A DNA stretch of 64,000 nt from Gossypium raimondii (Eukaryota; Streptophyta; Magnoliopsida; Malvales; Malvaceae): positions 2,480,001-2,544,000 of the forward strand of contig NC_068569.1 of the NCBI RefSeq assembly GCF_025698545.1. Reading direction: 5' to 3'. Below, piece by piece: positions 11,267 through 22,898 of this stretch (position 1 is the first letter of the stretch; each line of letters starts with the position of its first letter). The notes below the pieces were generated by a model that had not been told where the DNA came from, did no database searches, and saw only the letters and a program-made list of their open reading frames with translations. A program made the translations under genes and the position numbers.

Positions 11267-13960
11267 ATGGATTTCATTACCCCTCTGATCAGTATAATTG
11301 ACAGATTATGCACAGCCACGGCCTCTCGGGCATGCCGTGTTATCAATTTGGACAGAAGCATGCACTACTTGACTGCAGAACTAAATGAACTGATGGACAA
11401 GAGAGATGACTTGACGACTCGTCTCGAGCGAGCTGAGCTGGATGGATCAAGACGAACAAATGAAGTGCAGAGGTGGCTGGCAAGAGTAGAAGTTATCGAA
11501 GCTGAAGCTGCCTCCATTATGGAGAATTTCCGACAGAGTAGGCAAGGGTTGGGGTGCTTCAATCCAAGTTGTTGTTCGAAATACAATATGAGCACGGAAA
11601 TGATAGAGAAGCTGCAGGATATAAGTGAACTGAAGGGAAAAGGAAACTTTGAGAGACTGGTGACTGAGCCACGTCCTGCTCCTGTAGAAGAGAAACCGTG
11701 TAAGCCTGCAATTGGCATTGGTGTGATGTTAGACAAGGTGTGGGAGTTTCTTGAGGAGGAAAAAGTGGGAATTATTGCATTATATGGAATGGGTGGAGTT
11801 GGGAAAACTACCCTTCTAAAGACCATCAATAATGCATTTCTTTCCAACGATCACAATTTTGATGTGGTAATATGGGTCTTGGTCTCTAAGGAATTTGTTG
11901 TTAGTAAGATCCAACAGTCCATTGTGGCCAGGCTAGGGTTGCCATGGGCAGATAGTGAAGCCCATGAACTCCTAACTTCAAAGATTTACAATGTTTTGAA
12001 AAAGAAGAGGTTCCTTCTATTGTTTGATGATGTTTGGGAGGGAATTGATCTGGGGGATATTGGGATTCCTCTTCCTGATGATGAAAATAAATGCAAGCTG
12101 ATATTTACAACGCGATCCATGGATGTGTGTAGCGACATGGATGCTCATAGGAAGCTCAAAGTGGAACTTTTGAACGATGAGAAATCATGGCAATTGTTCT
12201 GTGAGAAGGTTGGAAGAATGGATGTTTTAGAGTCACCACCTATTAGAACTTATGCCAAGACAATTGTCCGAAAATGTGGAGGTTTACCACTTGCCTTGAT
12301 CACGGTTGGTAGAGCCATGGCCAATAAGGAGACTGAAGAGGAATGGAAGTATGCAATTGAATTACTCAACAAATCTCCATCAGAATTTCGAGGTATGGAA
12401 GATGTATTTACCCTCCTAAAGTTTAGCTATGACAATTTAGAGAATGAAACTGCAAAAATGTGCTTTTTGTATTGTTCTCTATTCCCTCAAAGCTATTCTA
12501 TTGAGAAAGAACAGCTAGTGGAGTACTGGATTGCAGAAGGATTTTTGGACCGTTCCTATGACAGCAATGCCTATAATAAAGGGTATGCTGCCATTGGGTC
12601 CCTGAAAGTTGCGTTCTTACTGGAAACAGGCGAAGAAGAAACCCAAGTAAAGATGAATGACGTTATCCGAAGTTTTGCCTTATGGATAGCTTCTGGATGT
12701 GGGGTAAACAAGGGAAATTTTTTTGTGGAGGCAAGCTTGGGCCTTACTGAAGCACCTGGTGTTAAAAACTGGGAAGGAGCACAAAGAGTTTCTTTGTTAG
12801 ACAATGCAATCACAAGACTAGAAGAAGTACCGATGTGCCCAAATCTGTTGACACTGCTGCTTCAGTGGAATAATTGTCTGAATCGTATACCAGATGTCTT
12901 TTTTCAATCCATGTCTGCTCTTAGACTCCTGGATTTGTCCTTTACAAGCATCAGAAGGATCCCGGTGAGTATCGGTCAATTACTAGAGTTGCGTCATCTT
13001 AATTTAACAGCTACAAAGATAACCATGTTGCCTAAGGAGCTTGGAAGTTTAGCAAAGCTGGTCCACTTGAATCTCTTGCGCACATACTCTCTTCGAACGA
13101 TTCCACGTGAGGCTATATCTGGACTTTCAAAGTTGGTGGTCTTGAACTTGTACTACAGTTATGAGCGTTGGAAAATTCAGAATTCTAACTGTGAAGATGA
13201 AGTTGGATTCGAGGTATTGGAGACCTTGACACAACTTCGCTTCCTCGGTTTAACCATTTCCACGGTAACCTCACTGCATAGACTCTCTGGCATTAGAAGT
13301 TTAGTCAAATGTATACAGTATTTATTCATAAAGGAATGTGAAGGTTTACATCAATTAGAATTATCAACTTTGGGTTATGGTAAACTATTGAGAAGACTTA
13401 GCATCAATGACTGTAATGAATTAAAATACTTGGTAGTGGAAGGTGAGGCTGGAGAAAATTGGCTACCCAATCTGGAGGTTCTAGCCTTGTATGGCCTGCC
13501 TACCCTAATTTCGGTGTGGAAAACCCCACCGAGAGAAGCAAGCCTGCAAAATCTGCGCTTGTTGAATATCTGGTATTGTCATAGGCTGAAGAATGTTTCA
13601 TGGATATCATTACTTCCAAGGTTAGAAGCAATTTACTTGTTCTACTGCAAAGCGCTGGAAGCACTGGTAAGCGAAGACGAGAAACTAGAGCCCGATTCAA
13701 AGTCATTTTCAAGGCTCAAAACTATATCCATCCGCGACCTCCCTGCATTGAGGATCATTACACCATTGGCATTAAATTTCTCCTGCTTGAAGAACATCGC
13801 AGTGATTGATTGCCCGAAGCTGAAGAAACTATCAATCAGAACAGCTCATAATTCTACAACCCTTCCAACAGTGCACTGTAGTAAGGATTGGTGGGAAGGT
13901 CTAGAATGGGAGGAAGTCAACACCAAAAATGCTTTTCTTACCAACTTCACATCAAATTGA
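11267..13960 (+). CDS. CC-NBS-LRR disease resistance protein, RPS5-like
   Basis: Intracellular immune receptor of the CNL class, 897 residues in one exon, close to Arabidopsis RPS5 (889). In order: coiled-coil region (about 20-100); P-loop GMGGVGKTT at 174-182; kinase-2 FLLLFDDVW at 249-257; RNBS-B LIFTTRS; GLPLAL at 339-344; RNBS-D CFLYCSLFPQSYSIEKE; an MHD-like motif at 463 reading MND; then degenerate leucine-rich repeats from about 500 to the end. I start at ATG 11267 (MDFITPL); an upstream extension to 11222 has only a TTG. Unlike RPS5 the protein does not begin Met-Gly, so N-myristoylation is not expected. The His to Asn change in the MHD motif is unusual because this motif controls the off-state. 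The frame is intact and no integrated decoy domain is present. The guarded protein or effector cannot be told from sequence. Confidence 0.94.
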   Translation: MDFITPLISIIDRLCTATASRACRVINLDRSMHYLTAELNELMDKRDDLTTRLERAELDGSRRTNEVQRWLARVEVIEAEAASIMENFRQSRQGLGCFNPSCCSKYNMSTEMIEKLQDISELKGKGNFERLVTEPRPAPVEEKPCKPAIGIGVMLDKVWEFLEEEKVGIIALYGMGGVGKTTLLKTINNAFLSNDHNFDVVIWVLVSKEFVVSKIQQSIVARLGLPWADSEAHELLTSKIYNVLKKKRFLLLFDDVWEGIDLGDIGIPLPDDENKCKLIFTTRSMDVCSDMDAHRKLKVELLNDEKSWQLFCEKVGRMDVLESPPIRTYAKTIVRKCGGLPLALITVGRAMANKETEEEWKYAIELLNKSPSEFRGMEDVFTLLKFSYDNLENETAKMCFLYCSLFPQSYSIEKEQLVEYWIAEGFLDRSYDSNAYNKGYAAIGSLKVAFLLETGEEETQVKMNDVIRSFALWIASGCGVNKGNFFVEASLGLTEAPGVKNWEGAQRVSLLDNAITRLEEVPMCPNLLTLLLQWNNCLNRIPDVFFQSMSALRLLDLSFTSIRRIPVSIGQLLELRHLNLTATKITMLPKELGSLAKLVHLNLLRTYSLRTIPREAISGLSKLVVLNLYYSYERWKIQNSNCEDEVGFEVLETLTQLRFLGLTISTVTSLHRLSGIRSLVKCIQYLFIKECEGLHQLELSTLGYGKLLRRLSINDCNELKYLVVEGEAGENWLPNLEVLALYGLPTLISVWKTPPREASLQNLRLLNIWYCHRLKNVSWISLLPRLEAIYLFYCKALEALVSEDEKLEPDSKSFSRLKTISIRDLPALRIITPLALNFSCLKNIAVIDCPKLKKLSIRTAHNSTTLPTVHCSKDWWEGLEWEEVNTKNAFLTNFTSN

Positions 13961-16558
13961 TGTAGCATCAACATGTACCTTTTGTCATATTATTCGGTAC
14001 GTCCTGCTTAACTGTTTATATGGAACTTCATTGTATAACCAGTTCTTCATGTTCCTACACTTTTGTCTTGTACAAATGTTGGCCAAATTGTAGACTCTCA
14101 ATTTTAAATGTATGGCTGCAAATCTTCTCAAGAACCAGGGACCAAGTATTAGGATTCATAACATAGTTTAAGTTCTCTGTCTTGCAAAATAATCAGCACC
14201 AATGCTCAAATGAAACAGACCAAATAGAAGGCTTTAGATTTAAAAGTAATATAGGAAAAAGAAAGTTAAAGTTTAAATGCTTCAGGTGCTAAGCTAGGTT
14301 TAGTTATTGAATTTAATTTACAGCATATTTACTGCAGCTTTGACTAAATTTTTATAAAGAATTTCCCAAATCTGATCAAACTGATATAGTCTCTTCCCAG
14401 CAAGGTGGACATTCTGCTTGGGACTTTGACCAAAAAAAATTTAAACACTCTAGAAGCCCACAGGAAATACATTGGCCTATGTTATAATCCATAAAAATAT
14501 CAACCTTAAATTAAACAAATGGTAGAGCGGGGGACAGATTCAAGACAACTTGAATTATTGTTTTTCAAATTAAAATATTGACTAAATTATTAAATTTTTA
14601 ATCATTGAAATTCACTATAATTCATGTTATCTTTTAAAATTTTATGAACTTTATTTTTTTAATGGTATATTTTTATTTTTTATAAATTTTAAATTATTTA
14701 TTGATATGACATATAAGATAAATATTGTAATATCGGCATGAAATACACGTGAATTGTCATGAATATTGTCATGCCAACATCATTAGAAAAATTGTAGTAA
14801 ATATTTCCATTAAAAAACAAAAATTTGATTCTTTTTAAAGGGTGATCAATAAATTTTGTCTAAAAATAATAATAAGGGCTAAATTTATAAAAGATGTAAA
14901 TGTTAAGAGCTATATTTGATATTATGCCTGTATAAAAAAACTGATTTATAATAATTTCTTAACTAAATTAAGGCTCAATTGGTAAATGACATTAACTCAA
15001 ACTAAGGAATAGTATAATTAATTAACTTTTAACCAAATCTAAATAAAATTGAAAAGTCATTTTAAAAATAGAGTATAAATTTCTAATAAAATATTATTAT
15101 GCATTAAATTTAATATTCATAAGAACTAAATTATTAGAAATAACAAGTTACCAAAATTTTGAAGAATACAAGGGGAGTAGGGCAACATTAAAGCTTAATT
15201 GTTTCATCAGCTTTCAACAATATGAATGGCAATGTCATTCAAGTCATATTTGACATGGTCTCTCAATTCATTAGTTTAGTTGTTGGTAATATCATTCACA
15301 CGAATTGGTGATTACAACCCAATTTAAAAAAAAAAATGAATAGCCATCCAGGCATCACCATCCGATTAACTATTCAATGCTTCTAGGAATGCAACAAAAC
15401 AATAATATTTCAGCTTTACCCAACTCAGCACATCTTGCAGCAACATAACCCGCAAGTTACAAAGAAAAATATAATAAAAGAAAATAGTTTATGAAAAGAG
15501 AGGATATAAGAGCAGAAAGGCAAATCTGTTTAGAGATTGGCTATGTCAAGGATTGAATTCCTTATTCACCAGTTTTGGTGGAATTGAAATTGATGACCAA
15601 CAAAGCTTGCGATTTCGCCTCCATCTTTGTTCTTTCTTTTCCTACAAAGCTCGTTTTTTCTCCTTAATGGTTCACGTTTGTTTGGCCAAAAAATATGATT
15701 CTGAATTTGAGTATTTTTAGTGGGCTTTCAAACTTAAAAACTTGGGGGAAAGGAATATAATAAAAAGAAAAGAGAAGGAAAATGATGATGAATTTGGGCC
15801 AACATTAGACCATTAGTGAGCCGGTAACCGTGGGAAACAATGCTTAATGGTGACAGGTTACAAGTTTCTAGAAAATTGTAGAAGAAGGGGACTCGTAAGG
15901 TAGAGGTAGAGGGAGAAGAAAATGGAAAAAAAAAGGGAAGAGAAAATCTGTCACAAATAATCATGTTTTAATATAATTTAATACGTCCATAACTATAAAG
16001 TTTGATAAAAATGAATATTTATATAAATAAATATATTGAAATATAATTAAATTATATATTATTTTATTAAATTATATTTAATAATAATTTTATTAAAATT
16101 TAAATAATTATTTACCTAAAAAAATTATACTAAGCTTATCCTAATCATTTAAGCCTTTTTTTTATGTTATTACAACACCTATTTTATTCAACTAAATACA
16201 AAAACACTATTACAACTCTATTCTATTATATTAAAACAAACAATTAAATTACTAATTACAATTTTATTCCATTATAACCCACTCTATTCCATTTCAAATT
16301 CATTAAAATCTTATTCCATTCACCTCATACACACCCCCGACAAAGCTGACGAACAACCATAAACAATACGACAAAAACATAAAGAAAGTTGGGCCGCTAC
16401 AGTGGAAGCCAACTATGCCTGAGGCTCAAGTTCTATGCACTGGATTGGACAGCCATTTCCTAATAAATGAACAGCCAACGACTCCACCGCTCTCATCTGC
16501 GCCCTAACCAAAAAGCAAAACAAGGTCTCTGGCAAAATAGTCTGGATTTCTTCTAGAC
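13961..16558. other. A+T-rich spacer between the NLR gene and the UGT cluster
   Basis: About 2.6 kb with no supported gene. Stretches at roughly 14560-15150 and 15970-16340 are very A+T-rich and read like decayed dispersed repeats, without definable termini. The last 70 bp or so before 16559 match the leader of the UGT copy at 23843 (shared CTAACCAAAAAGCAAAACAA), so the duplication that made the two copies included at least this part of the leader. Confidence 0.4.
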
Positions 16559-17943
16559 ATGGATTACTCCAACAGCAAAAAACAGCTTCATATTGCAATA
16601 TTCCCATTGCTAGCTTACGGTCACATCGCCCCATATCTCCAAGTCGCCAAGTTTTTAGCTCAAAAGGGTCACCATGTCTACTATGTCTCCACTCCTAAAA
16701 ACATTAGCCGCCTCCCTCAGCTTCCTCCAAATCTCTGCTCCCACATTAGCTTTATACCTCTTTCTTTGCCTCAAGTCGATGGCCTGCCACCAGGGGTTGA
16801 GTCCACCTCCGAGTTACCCGTGCACAAAGTTCCTTACCTCAAAAGAGCGTATGACGAACTGGAAACTCAGTTGACTGAGTTCCTAAAAGGTCCCCACAGA
16901 TTAAAGTGATTATCCACGACTTTTGTGTGCCCTGGTTACCTCCTGTGGCGACTCAGCTCGGCATCAACCTAGTTTACTTCAGCATATTAAATGCTTCATC
17001 GAACGCTTTCTTTGGCTCCGCATCAGAGATTGTCGGTGGAAGTAGAAAATCACCTGAAGATTTCACGGTGGTCCCGGCATGGATGTATTATCCTAATAAC
17101 ATAGCTTTTAAGCTCCATGAAACGTGACTCACAAAGAATGCGACGATATTGTATCCGATTTAGAACGGTAAGCGACAGTGCTTTTAAATTGCAAAATTCT
17201 GACCTTGAGAACTTGCTATGAATTCGAACCTGAGGCGCTTCGTGTGCTTAGTAAGATACACCAGAAACCAATTGTTCCACTTGGGTTGTTGCCACCATCA
17301 CTGTCGAACATAGAAGATAAAGGAGATGAGAATTGGGAAACATTGAAGAAATGGCTTGATAGTAAGCAAGAGAAGTCGGTTTTCTACGTTGCACTCGGTA
17401 GTGAGGTGAGTCTAAGTCAAGAGTCCATGCACGAGTTGGTATTTGGGATAGAGAAGTCCGGGTTACCATTTATTTGGGTTGTGAGGAAACCCCCTTTAGA
17501 TGAAGAGCCGTTTGCAGAGGACATGATCCCTACCGAGTTTGAAGAACGAGTTTCAAAACAGGGTATGGTTTTACGAGGCTGGGCACCTCAACTTAGGATC
17601 TTGGGTCACTCATCAGTTGGTGGTTTCTTGACTCATTGCGGGTGGAGTTCCGTAATTGAGTCTCTTGGATTAGGTAAACCTCTGATATTGTTTCCTGGTG
17701 GAAATGCAGATTTTGGGTTGACTGCTAGGTTGATGCATTGGAAAAAGGTTGGATTCGAAATAGAAAGAAACGATGTTGATGGATCATTTAAGAGCGATTT
17801 GGTGGCCGCGTGTATTAAGCGAGTCATGGTGGATCCCGAGGGTGAGCAACTCAGAGCTAATGCACTTGCAATAAAAGAGATTTTTGGCAATGTAAAGTAA
17901 CAAGTGCTTGTACGAGTTTACTCGAGCAATTGAAAATATTTAA
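16559..17943 (+). pseudogene. UGT91-like glycosyltransferase pseudogene (cluster copy 1)
   Basis: Near-identical to the intact copy at 23843-25237 but broken. Compared with that copy there is a one-base loss near 16890 that shifts frame after residue 110 or so, another one-base loss near 17123, an in-frame TAA at 17169, and a four-base loss near 17895 that ends the frame early. The start codon, the catalytic-type His in AYGHIAPY and most of the PSPG box (WAPQLRILGHSSVGG, then HCGWSS) remain legible. The end of the PSPG box reads NADF where most family members have DQ. High similarity to copy 2 in both gene and flanks points to fairly recent duplication and decay. It could still be transcribed, but no full-length transferase can result from this allele. 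Confidence 0.88.
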
Positions 17944-18390
17944 ATTTTAATTTGTATTAGGGTCATGTGTCATATGCTTTGGGGGAAAACCTTTGGTTGA
18001 AGGATCTTGTAATAGTAACCATGTATGTTTTTGTTTGGAATTAGTATTATTTCGTTTAAAAAATTGAAGTATTTATACTATTCATTGTGGGCATCTTGAA
18101 AATAAAAGAAAATTATGAAAAAAAATGAAGATTTTCTTTAACATTTTGATACTGTCGAGATGTAAACAATGTCAATTTAAGTTGGTATTTATTAAAATTT
18201 TGAACTAGATAAAATAGTAATTATGACTATTAGTGGAGAGGATAGTGGATATTATAGGAAATTAAAAGATGGACTAAATCGTATATGATTGAAAAGTGAT
18301 GGAGCAAAAGTGTGAATAAGAATAAGAAATGACTAGATTAAATGGATGGGAAATAGTGGAGGACTAAAAGTGAAATAAAACCATAAAAGT
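17944..18390 (+). repeat. Duplicated 3' flank of UGT copy 1 (matches 25238-25685)
   Basis: The sequence after the copy 1 stop continues to match the sequence after copy 2. Shared landmarks include AACCTTTGGTTGAAGGATCT, GTGGAGAGGATAGTGG and AAGAATAAGAAATGACTAGA. The match fades near 18390/25685. The tandem duplication unit therefore reached at least 450 bp beyond the gene. Confidence 0.75.
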
Positions 18391-20500
18391 ACAAAATAGG
18401 GTGATGAGATTGATATTGAATAACTACCATTTGTTTGGAGTGATGATAATTAGATATTTTGTTTAATTAAATATATAAAAAAAAGAGAGAGAAGAAAGTG
18501 AAAAGATATTTCTAATAGAAAGATATAGAAAAAGGAAGAAAAGTAAACGCCATCATCTTTTCTATCTTCTCTCTCACGTCTTCCACTCTCCATTTCCACC
18601 AAATTTTCTTTTCTTTCATTTTAGTCCATTTTCCTCCATTTTCAACCCTTTCAAGTTTTAAACTTCTAATTTTCTTCATAAATTTTTAGTGAAATCAAGA
18701 GAACAACTTCTTGACCAGCTAAGTTTTATGTGAAGTTAGCTAAAGTTCATAGTTGAGGAAAGAGAAAAGAAGAGCTAGGGATTTTGAGTAAGGTTAAGGT
18801 AAGAATGACAATGTATTCTTGTAGGTTTTCATATTTATCTCATCAAAATGCATGGAAATATTATGTGATTTTTTTAAATATTAAATGCTGTATATATGTT
18901 GTGTTAATGAAGAGAATGTCAAGAGGAGTGAACATCAAGTTGATAAAGGCAAAGAAATAGCAAAGGATTGAAGGAAGAATGAAGGATTTCATTTCAATCA
19001 ATTTTGTTATAAGTATATCAAGAATTTTACTTTACCTAATTTAAACCCTAAATGAAAATATGATAAATTGGTTTAGTAACATTCATAAGATATGTTTGTA
19101 GTTGAAAATGATGATATGTATTTTGGAAATTATTTGAAAGTAAAAGGGTATTCCTATAATGAATTGAAAAGTGCATGTGTAGTGAAATTAGAGAAAATGA
19201 CTAAATTGCAAATAGTGTAAAATTTAGATAGGTGAAATAGATATTGGGAGTAATTAAGTGAAATGTTGAATGTTGACAAAATAGATGTCAAGTGAAATTT
19301 GATGAATGGTTGATTCTATATAAAATTTTAATTGTTTTCTTTGTTGAGAAAATGTAAATAAATTGTATAGTTTAAATGTCCAAGTAGACAATAAGAACTA
19401 GTAGGATATAAATGGTATGTCATTAGGAAAATTTCCATGCATGCAAGTGATAGTGGCACTACGGTGCAAGTGATAGCGGCACTACAGTGCAAGTGTTGTG
19501 GCACTTCGGTGCAAAATGACATTTGCACATCCATGCAAATAATAGTGACACTTTCGTGCAAATTATTGACATTTGCACATATTCTACATGTTCTATTAAG
19601 TTTACATTTGGGCAATAAAATTACAAGGCAAGTGAACTTAAAAATGTCATTGGTAAGCAACTTGTAACTTGTTGAATTGGTACCTTACTATAGTTATTTT
19701 TGAAACAATTTTGTTTATGATGATAGTGATTCATGAAAGTTATATATATGTTTATATATGTGTATGTGTAATGAATTGATTTTAAATGCAAAGTTTAATT
19801 CTTGATATGATTACTAAGCTCTTGTGAGCTTAATGCCTTTTTTTCAAACAAATAGGTGAAGATCGTTTTGAAGTTTTAGAATGAAGATCGTCTCCAACTT
19901 ATCTCATCACAAATCAAACTTGGAAGATATAGTATGAATCTAAAATTTTGGGCATTAGTTTTTGGCATGTACATAGGAATATAATAGAAATGTTCATGGA
20001 TGAATTCAATGAAAGCTTTGGTGCTTTTGGTCCACTTTATAAATCTTGAAATTGGGATTTGTATGTTTTGGAATTGAGTTGAATTAGGTGCTATTTAAGG
20101 TTGAAAATTGGCATGCTCAAATGATTTGTTGGTTGATATAGATGTTGTATGCCATATAGATGTTGTTCTAAGCGATAGGGGGAATTAATTTGCTTAAGTT
20201 TTAAGGTGGCAGGATTGAGGTCATGACTTTGTACCACCGTGAGGTCAAGACGTGGAATCTATGAAGTCGCAATGAGCACTTAAAAGTTTTGACTTTACAA
20301 TTTGGTCCCTAAACAACATTCGATCATTTTGGGAGCTTTTATAAGCTCATTTTAAGCTCGGATAAGTGCTTGAATCATATTTTAAGCTTAACAACTTGAA
20401 AAATAATTAAATTGATTTGAAGTGATCGTAGTTGCTTCGTCAACAAATGTGACATCCTGGTACCTTGGCTCGACAATCGAGTCGAGTAAGGGGAGTTACA
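18391..20500 (+). mobile_element. LTR-type repeat remnant, 3' end at 20500
   Basis: The layout matches the long LTRs elsewhere in this window: A-rich 5' half, a mid-element block of short tandem repeats (19436-19585), then a G+C-richer end finishing GGGGAGTTACA at 20500. I could not find a convincing TG start or a matching target duplication, so the left end is set where the UGT-flank duplication stops and may be wrong. No gag or pol coding sequence is visible. It is probably an old solo LTR or LTR fragment of a Ty3/gypsy-type element. Confidence 0.45.
19436..19585 (+). repeat. Short tandem repeats inside the LTR-type remnant
   Basis: Five to six imperfect copies of a roughly 20-30-bp unit around GTGATAGTGGCACTACGGTG, followed by variants with GACATTTGCAC. 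Each unit pairs GGCAC with GTGC, so units are partly self-complementary. They break a short open frame on both strands and do not look coding. Confidence 0.65.
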
Positions 20501-21059
20501 TTCTTTCCATTCTTCTTTCGGGGTTTCAATTTTTTTAGATAAAGGGAGAGGGAAGGTTTTGTTTATTAGTTTCGATTACTAGGGGAAACCGTGGGAATCA
20601 AGGGAATATGAAAAAAGAAAGTAGGAAGAGTTGAAAGAGGATTTTTTTTCAAAATTTATTATTAAGATAATTTGCTTTTCAATTGCATAAGAATAAATTC
20701 AAAATTAATTGAATAATGAGTTTCTAATCTAGTGGTAATTAATATTAAGTTTCAATTTTTAATTTTTCTATAATTTTTTAAAAATTAATAATAAAAGAAA
20801 AGAAAAGATTAGGGTCAAATTGACAAAAGTTATAAAGGTTAAGGGTTAAATTTGTGAATATACCTAATTTTTAACGGAGTTAATTGAAAAATTAACAAAG
20901 GGATTAGAAATGAGAAAATTGAAAAATAGAGGAACAAATTTTGAGCAAATAAAAGTAGAAATAATAAATCTATATAGATCAGTAAGTATCTATATAGATC
21001 AATAAGTATAGGGACTATCCTCAAAATTTAACCTAATATGTAGTTATATATAGAGTCAA
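20501..21059. other. A+T-rich spacer with a small tandem duplication
   Basis: No gene is supported. Two adjacent copies of a unit containing ATCTATATAGATCA lie at about 20968-21006. The rest is low-complexity A+T-rich DNA. Confidence 0.35.
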
Positions 21060-21880
21060 GATAGCTAACAACGGACAGTGTGATGGATCGGTACCTTCTC
21101 AATTTTCTCTAGAGGAAAACCAAGATCAAATGTGTGCACTCCTTCTGGTATTGTTTAAGAACCTTTAATTGATAGGCTAAACTCCGCCTAGTTACTAGGT
21201 ACATTTTTTCTCACTCACTTGTTAAAAAGTTATAAAATTGTTAATTGATTATTTAAATTTTTTGTTATTAGCAGTTAAATGACTAATAGAAGATGACGTG
21301 ATAGTTTTAAAATTGGCATAATAGCAACTTTAACTCTCAATTCTCAACATTTATATATTATGTAAATTTAGTCTTGATTCTAAAAAATTTAACCCTCAAT
21401 ATTTACATATTGTGTAATTTGACCTTTTTTTATTACTTTTCACTTAAAAGCTAAAAAATCCAAGATAATAATTTTATATTTCCTCATTCTTTTAAAATTA
21501 ACTCTCAATGTCACAAACAAAAGTAAAAATATACAATGTATAAATATTGAGGGTTAATTTTTTGGAATCAAAACTAAATTAACACAATGCACAAATGGTG
21601 AATGTTAAAGTTACTATTATGTCAATTTTAAAATTGTCAATTTATCATTTCGTTATTAATTTAATGGGTGGTGAGTTTGGTTAAAAAAAATGTTGAATAA
21701 TTATTTTATTTTGTAATTTTTTAGAATTGAATGATAAAAAAGAAAATGCTAATAATTATAGTTTAGCTAAATGATAATTGCCAATTACTGCTTTTTCTAA
21801 TTTGTAGCGTTTTCCTTGTCGTGAGCAAATTCAACGTATGGCTGTAGCTAGTGACTATGATACACTGTGGACGTATGTTA
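21060..21880 (+). other. Unrecognised duplicated block X, copy 1 (interrupted by a MITE)
   Basis: Two pieces, about 21060-21190 and 21786-21880, match a continuous block at about 28975-29185. Shared words include ACCTTCTCAA, TGTGCAC and CTGTGGACGTATGT. A MITE of about 0.5 kb, with some flanking sequence, separates the pieces here. Both copies lie downstream of a UGT gene, so the block was probably part of the duplicated unit. Neither copy has a convincing long reading frame. The short peptide REQIQRMAVASDYDTLW can be read in this copy, so it may derive from a lost gene, but I do not recognise it. Confidence 0.5.
21225..21725. mobile_element. Foldback MITE with long inverted arms
   Basis: The left arm (about 21228-21430) and the right arm (about 21515-21722) are imperfect inverted copies. 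TTTTAAAATTGGCATAATAG on the left is mirrored by CTATTATGTCAATTTTAAAA on the right, and TTAACCCTCAATATTT is mirrored by a GAGGGTTAATTTTTTGGAAT segment. No coding capacity. Exact ends and target duplication are unresolved because the outermost 50-80 bp of each arm has diverged. It interrupts the duplicated block X. Confidence 0.7.
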
Positions 21881-22898
21881 TGATTTGCTGGAAAATTTTT
21901 GTACATTGAGAATAGATTCTATCATGCAAATATGTCTTCCAAATTTTATCTATATACAGTGCTGGTGCAGGGACTTCTTAAACCATTGGATTGTTGCCAA
22001 TACATTACTATGCCTGGCACCGAATAGGATGCCTTTGGCTGCTACATTCTTTGATGGGGTAGAGGACGTGATCTTCAAGGAAGCTGAAGCAGTAATTTTT
22101 GGGTTAGGTTAGAAATTTTTTTTTAGAGGTTGGAATTAAACTGTATATTTTTATAATAGTAAAAATATAATTTTATTATTTTTATAATTTATTGTTTTTA
22201 TAATTTTTAAGTGATTAAACTAAATTTTTATTATTTTTGAAGAAATAAAAGTACAATTTGATCATTTATAATTTAAAATCTTATAAATTATAAAAAAATC
22301 TAAATAAAATATTTTCCATTTTGAGTGCCAGGCCCGTCACCCCGACTTCACCACTGGGTACATGAGCAACAAATCTTGTAAGTAAAAATGGAGAGTGATT
22401 ACGTTGTTTTAATTAGATATTTTACCTGTTAAAAGTCGCATAATATTAAACTTGGGGTATTTGATTGATTATATCAAATCTTTCTGCCCAAAGATTCAAG
22501 CTATTGAAAGTAGGTAATCAATCCTCTCATTTTTTTTTAGCTTGATATGCTTTACTTAGGAGTGATAATGTTGCTACTTAGTGGCATGATATGTCCATTA
22601 TTTCTTATGTATCGATCATATATTTTATAAATGATAAATTTGGATGCATTTTTTAATTGTCATTTGCTATTTAATGATTTTTTTAAATGAGGCACATGTA
22701 TTTTCATTTTCTTTGAAAAATCATTCGTAAATATTTTCTAATTAAATCAAAGATAATTAAAATAATAATCTTAATTCTTAAAAGTTAAAATTTAAATTTC
22801 GTAAAGTAAGTAAATTGCTTAAAAATAACAAATAACAAAAATTGAAGAATTGGGGGAGTAGGGGAATATTAAACCTTAATTCTCCAATGTTGTAAACA
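21881..22898. other. A+T-rich spacer without supported genes
   Basis: No gene or bounded repeat is supported. A short open frame begins at 21867 but has no recognisable protein features. Part of it overlaps the end of block X. Confidence 0.35.

Noticed and set aside
11365-11847. 160-codon minus-strand frame inside the NLR gene
   Set aside because: Antisense shadow of the P-loop and coiled-coil coding region, with no domain of its own.
16906-17900. Separate small genes within UGT copy 1
   Set aside because: They are pieces of one broken glycosyltransferase, shown by alignment with the intact copy at 23843.
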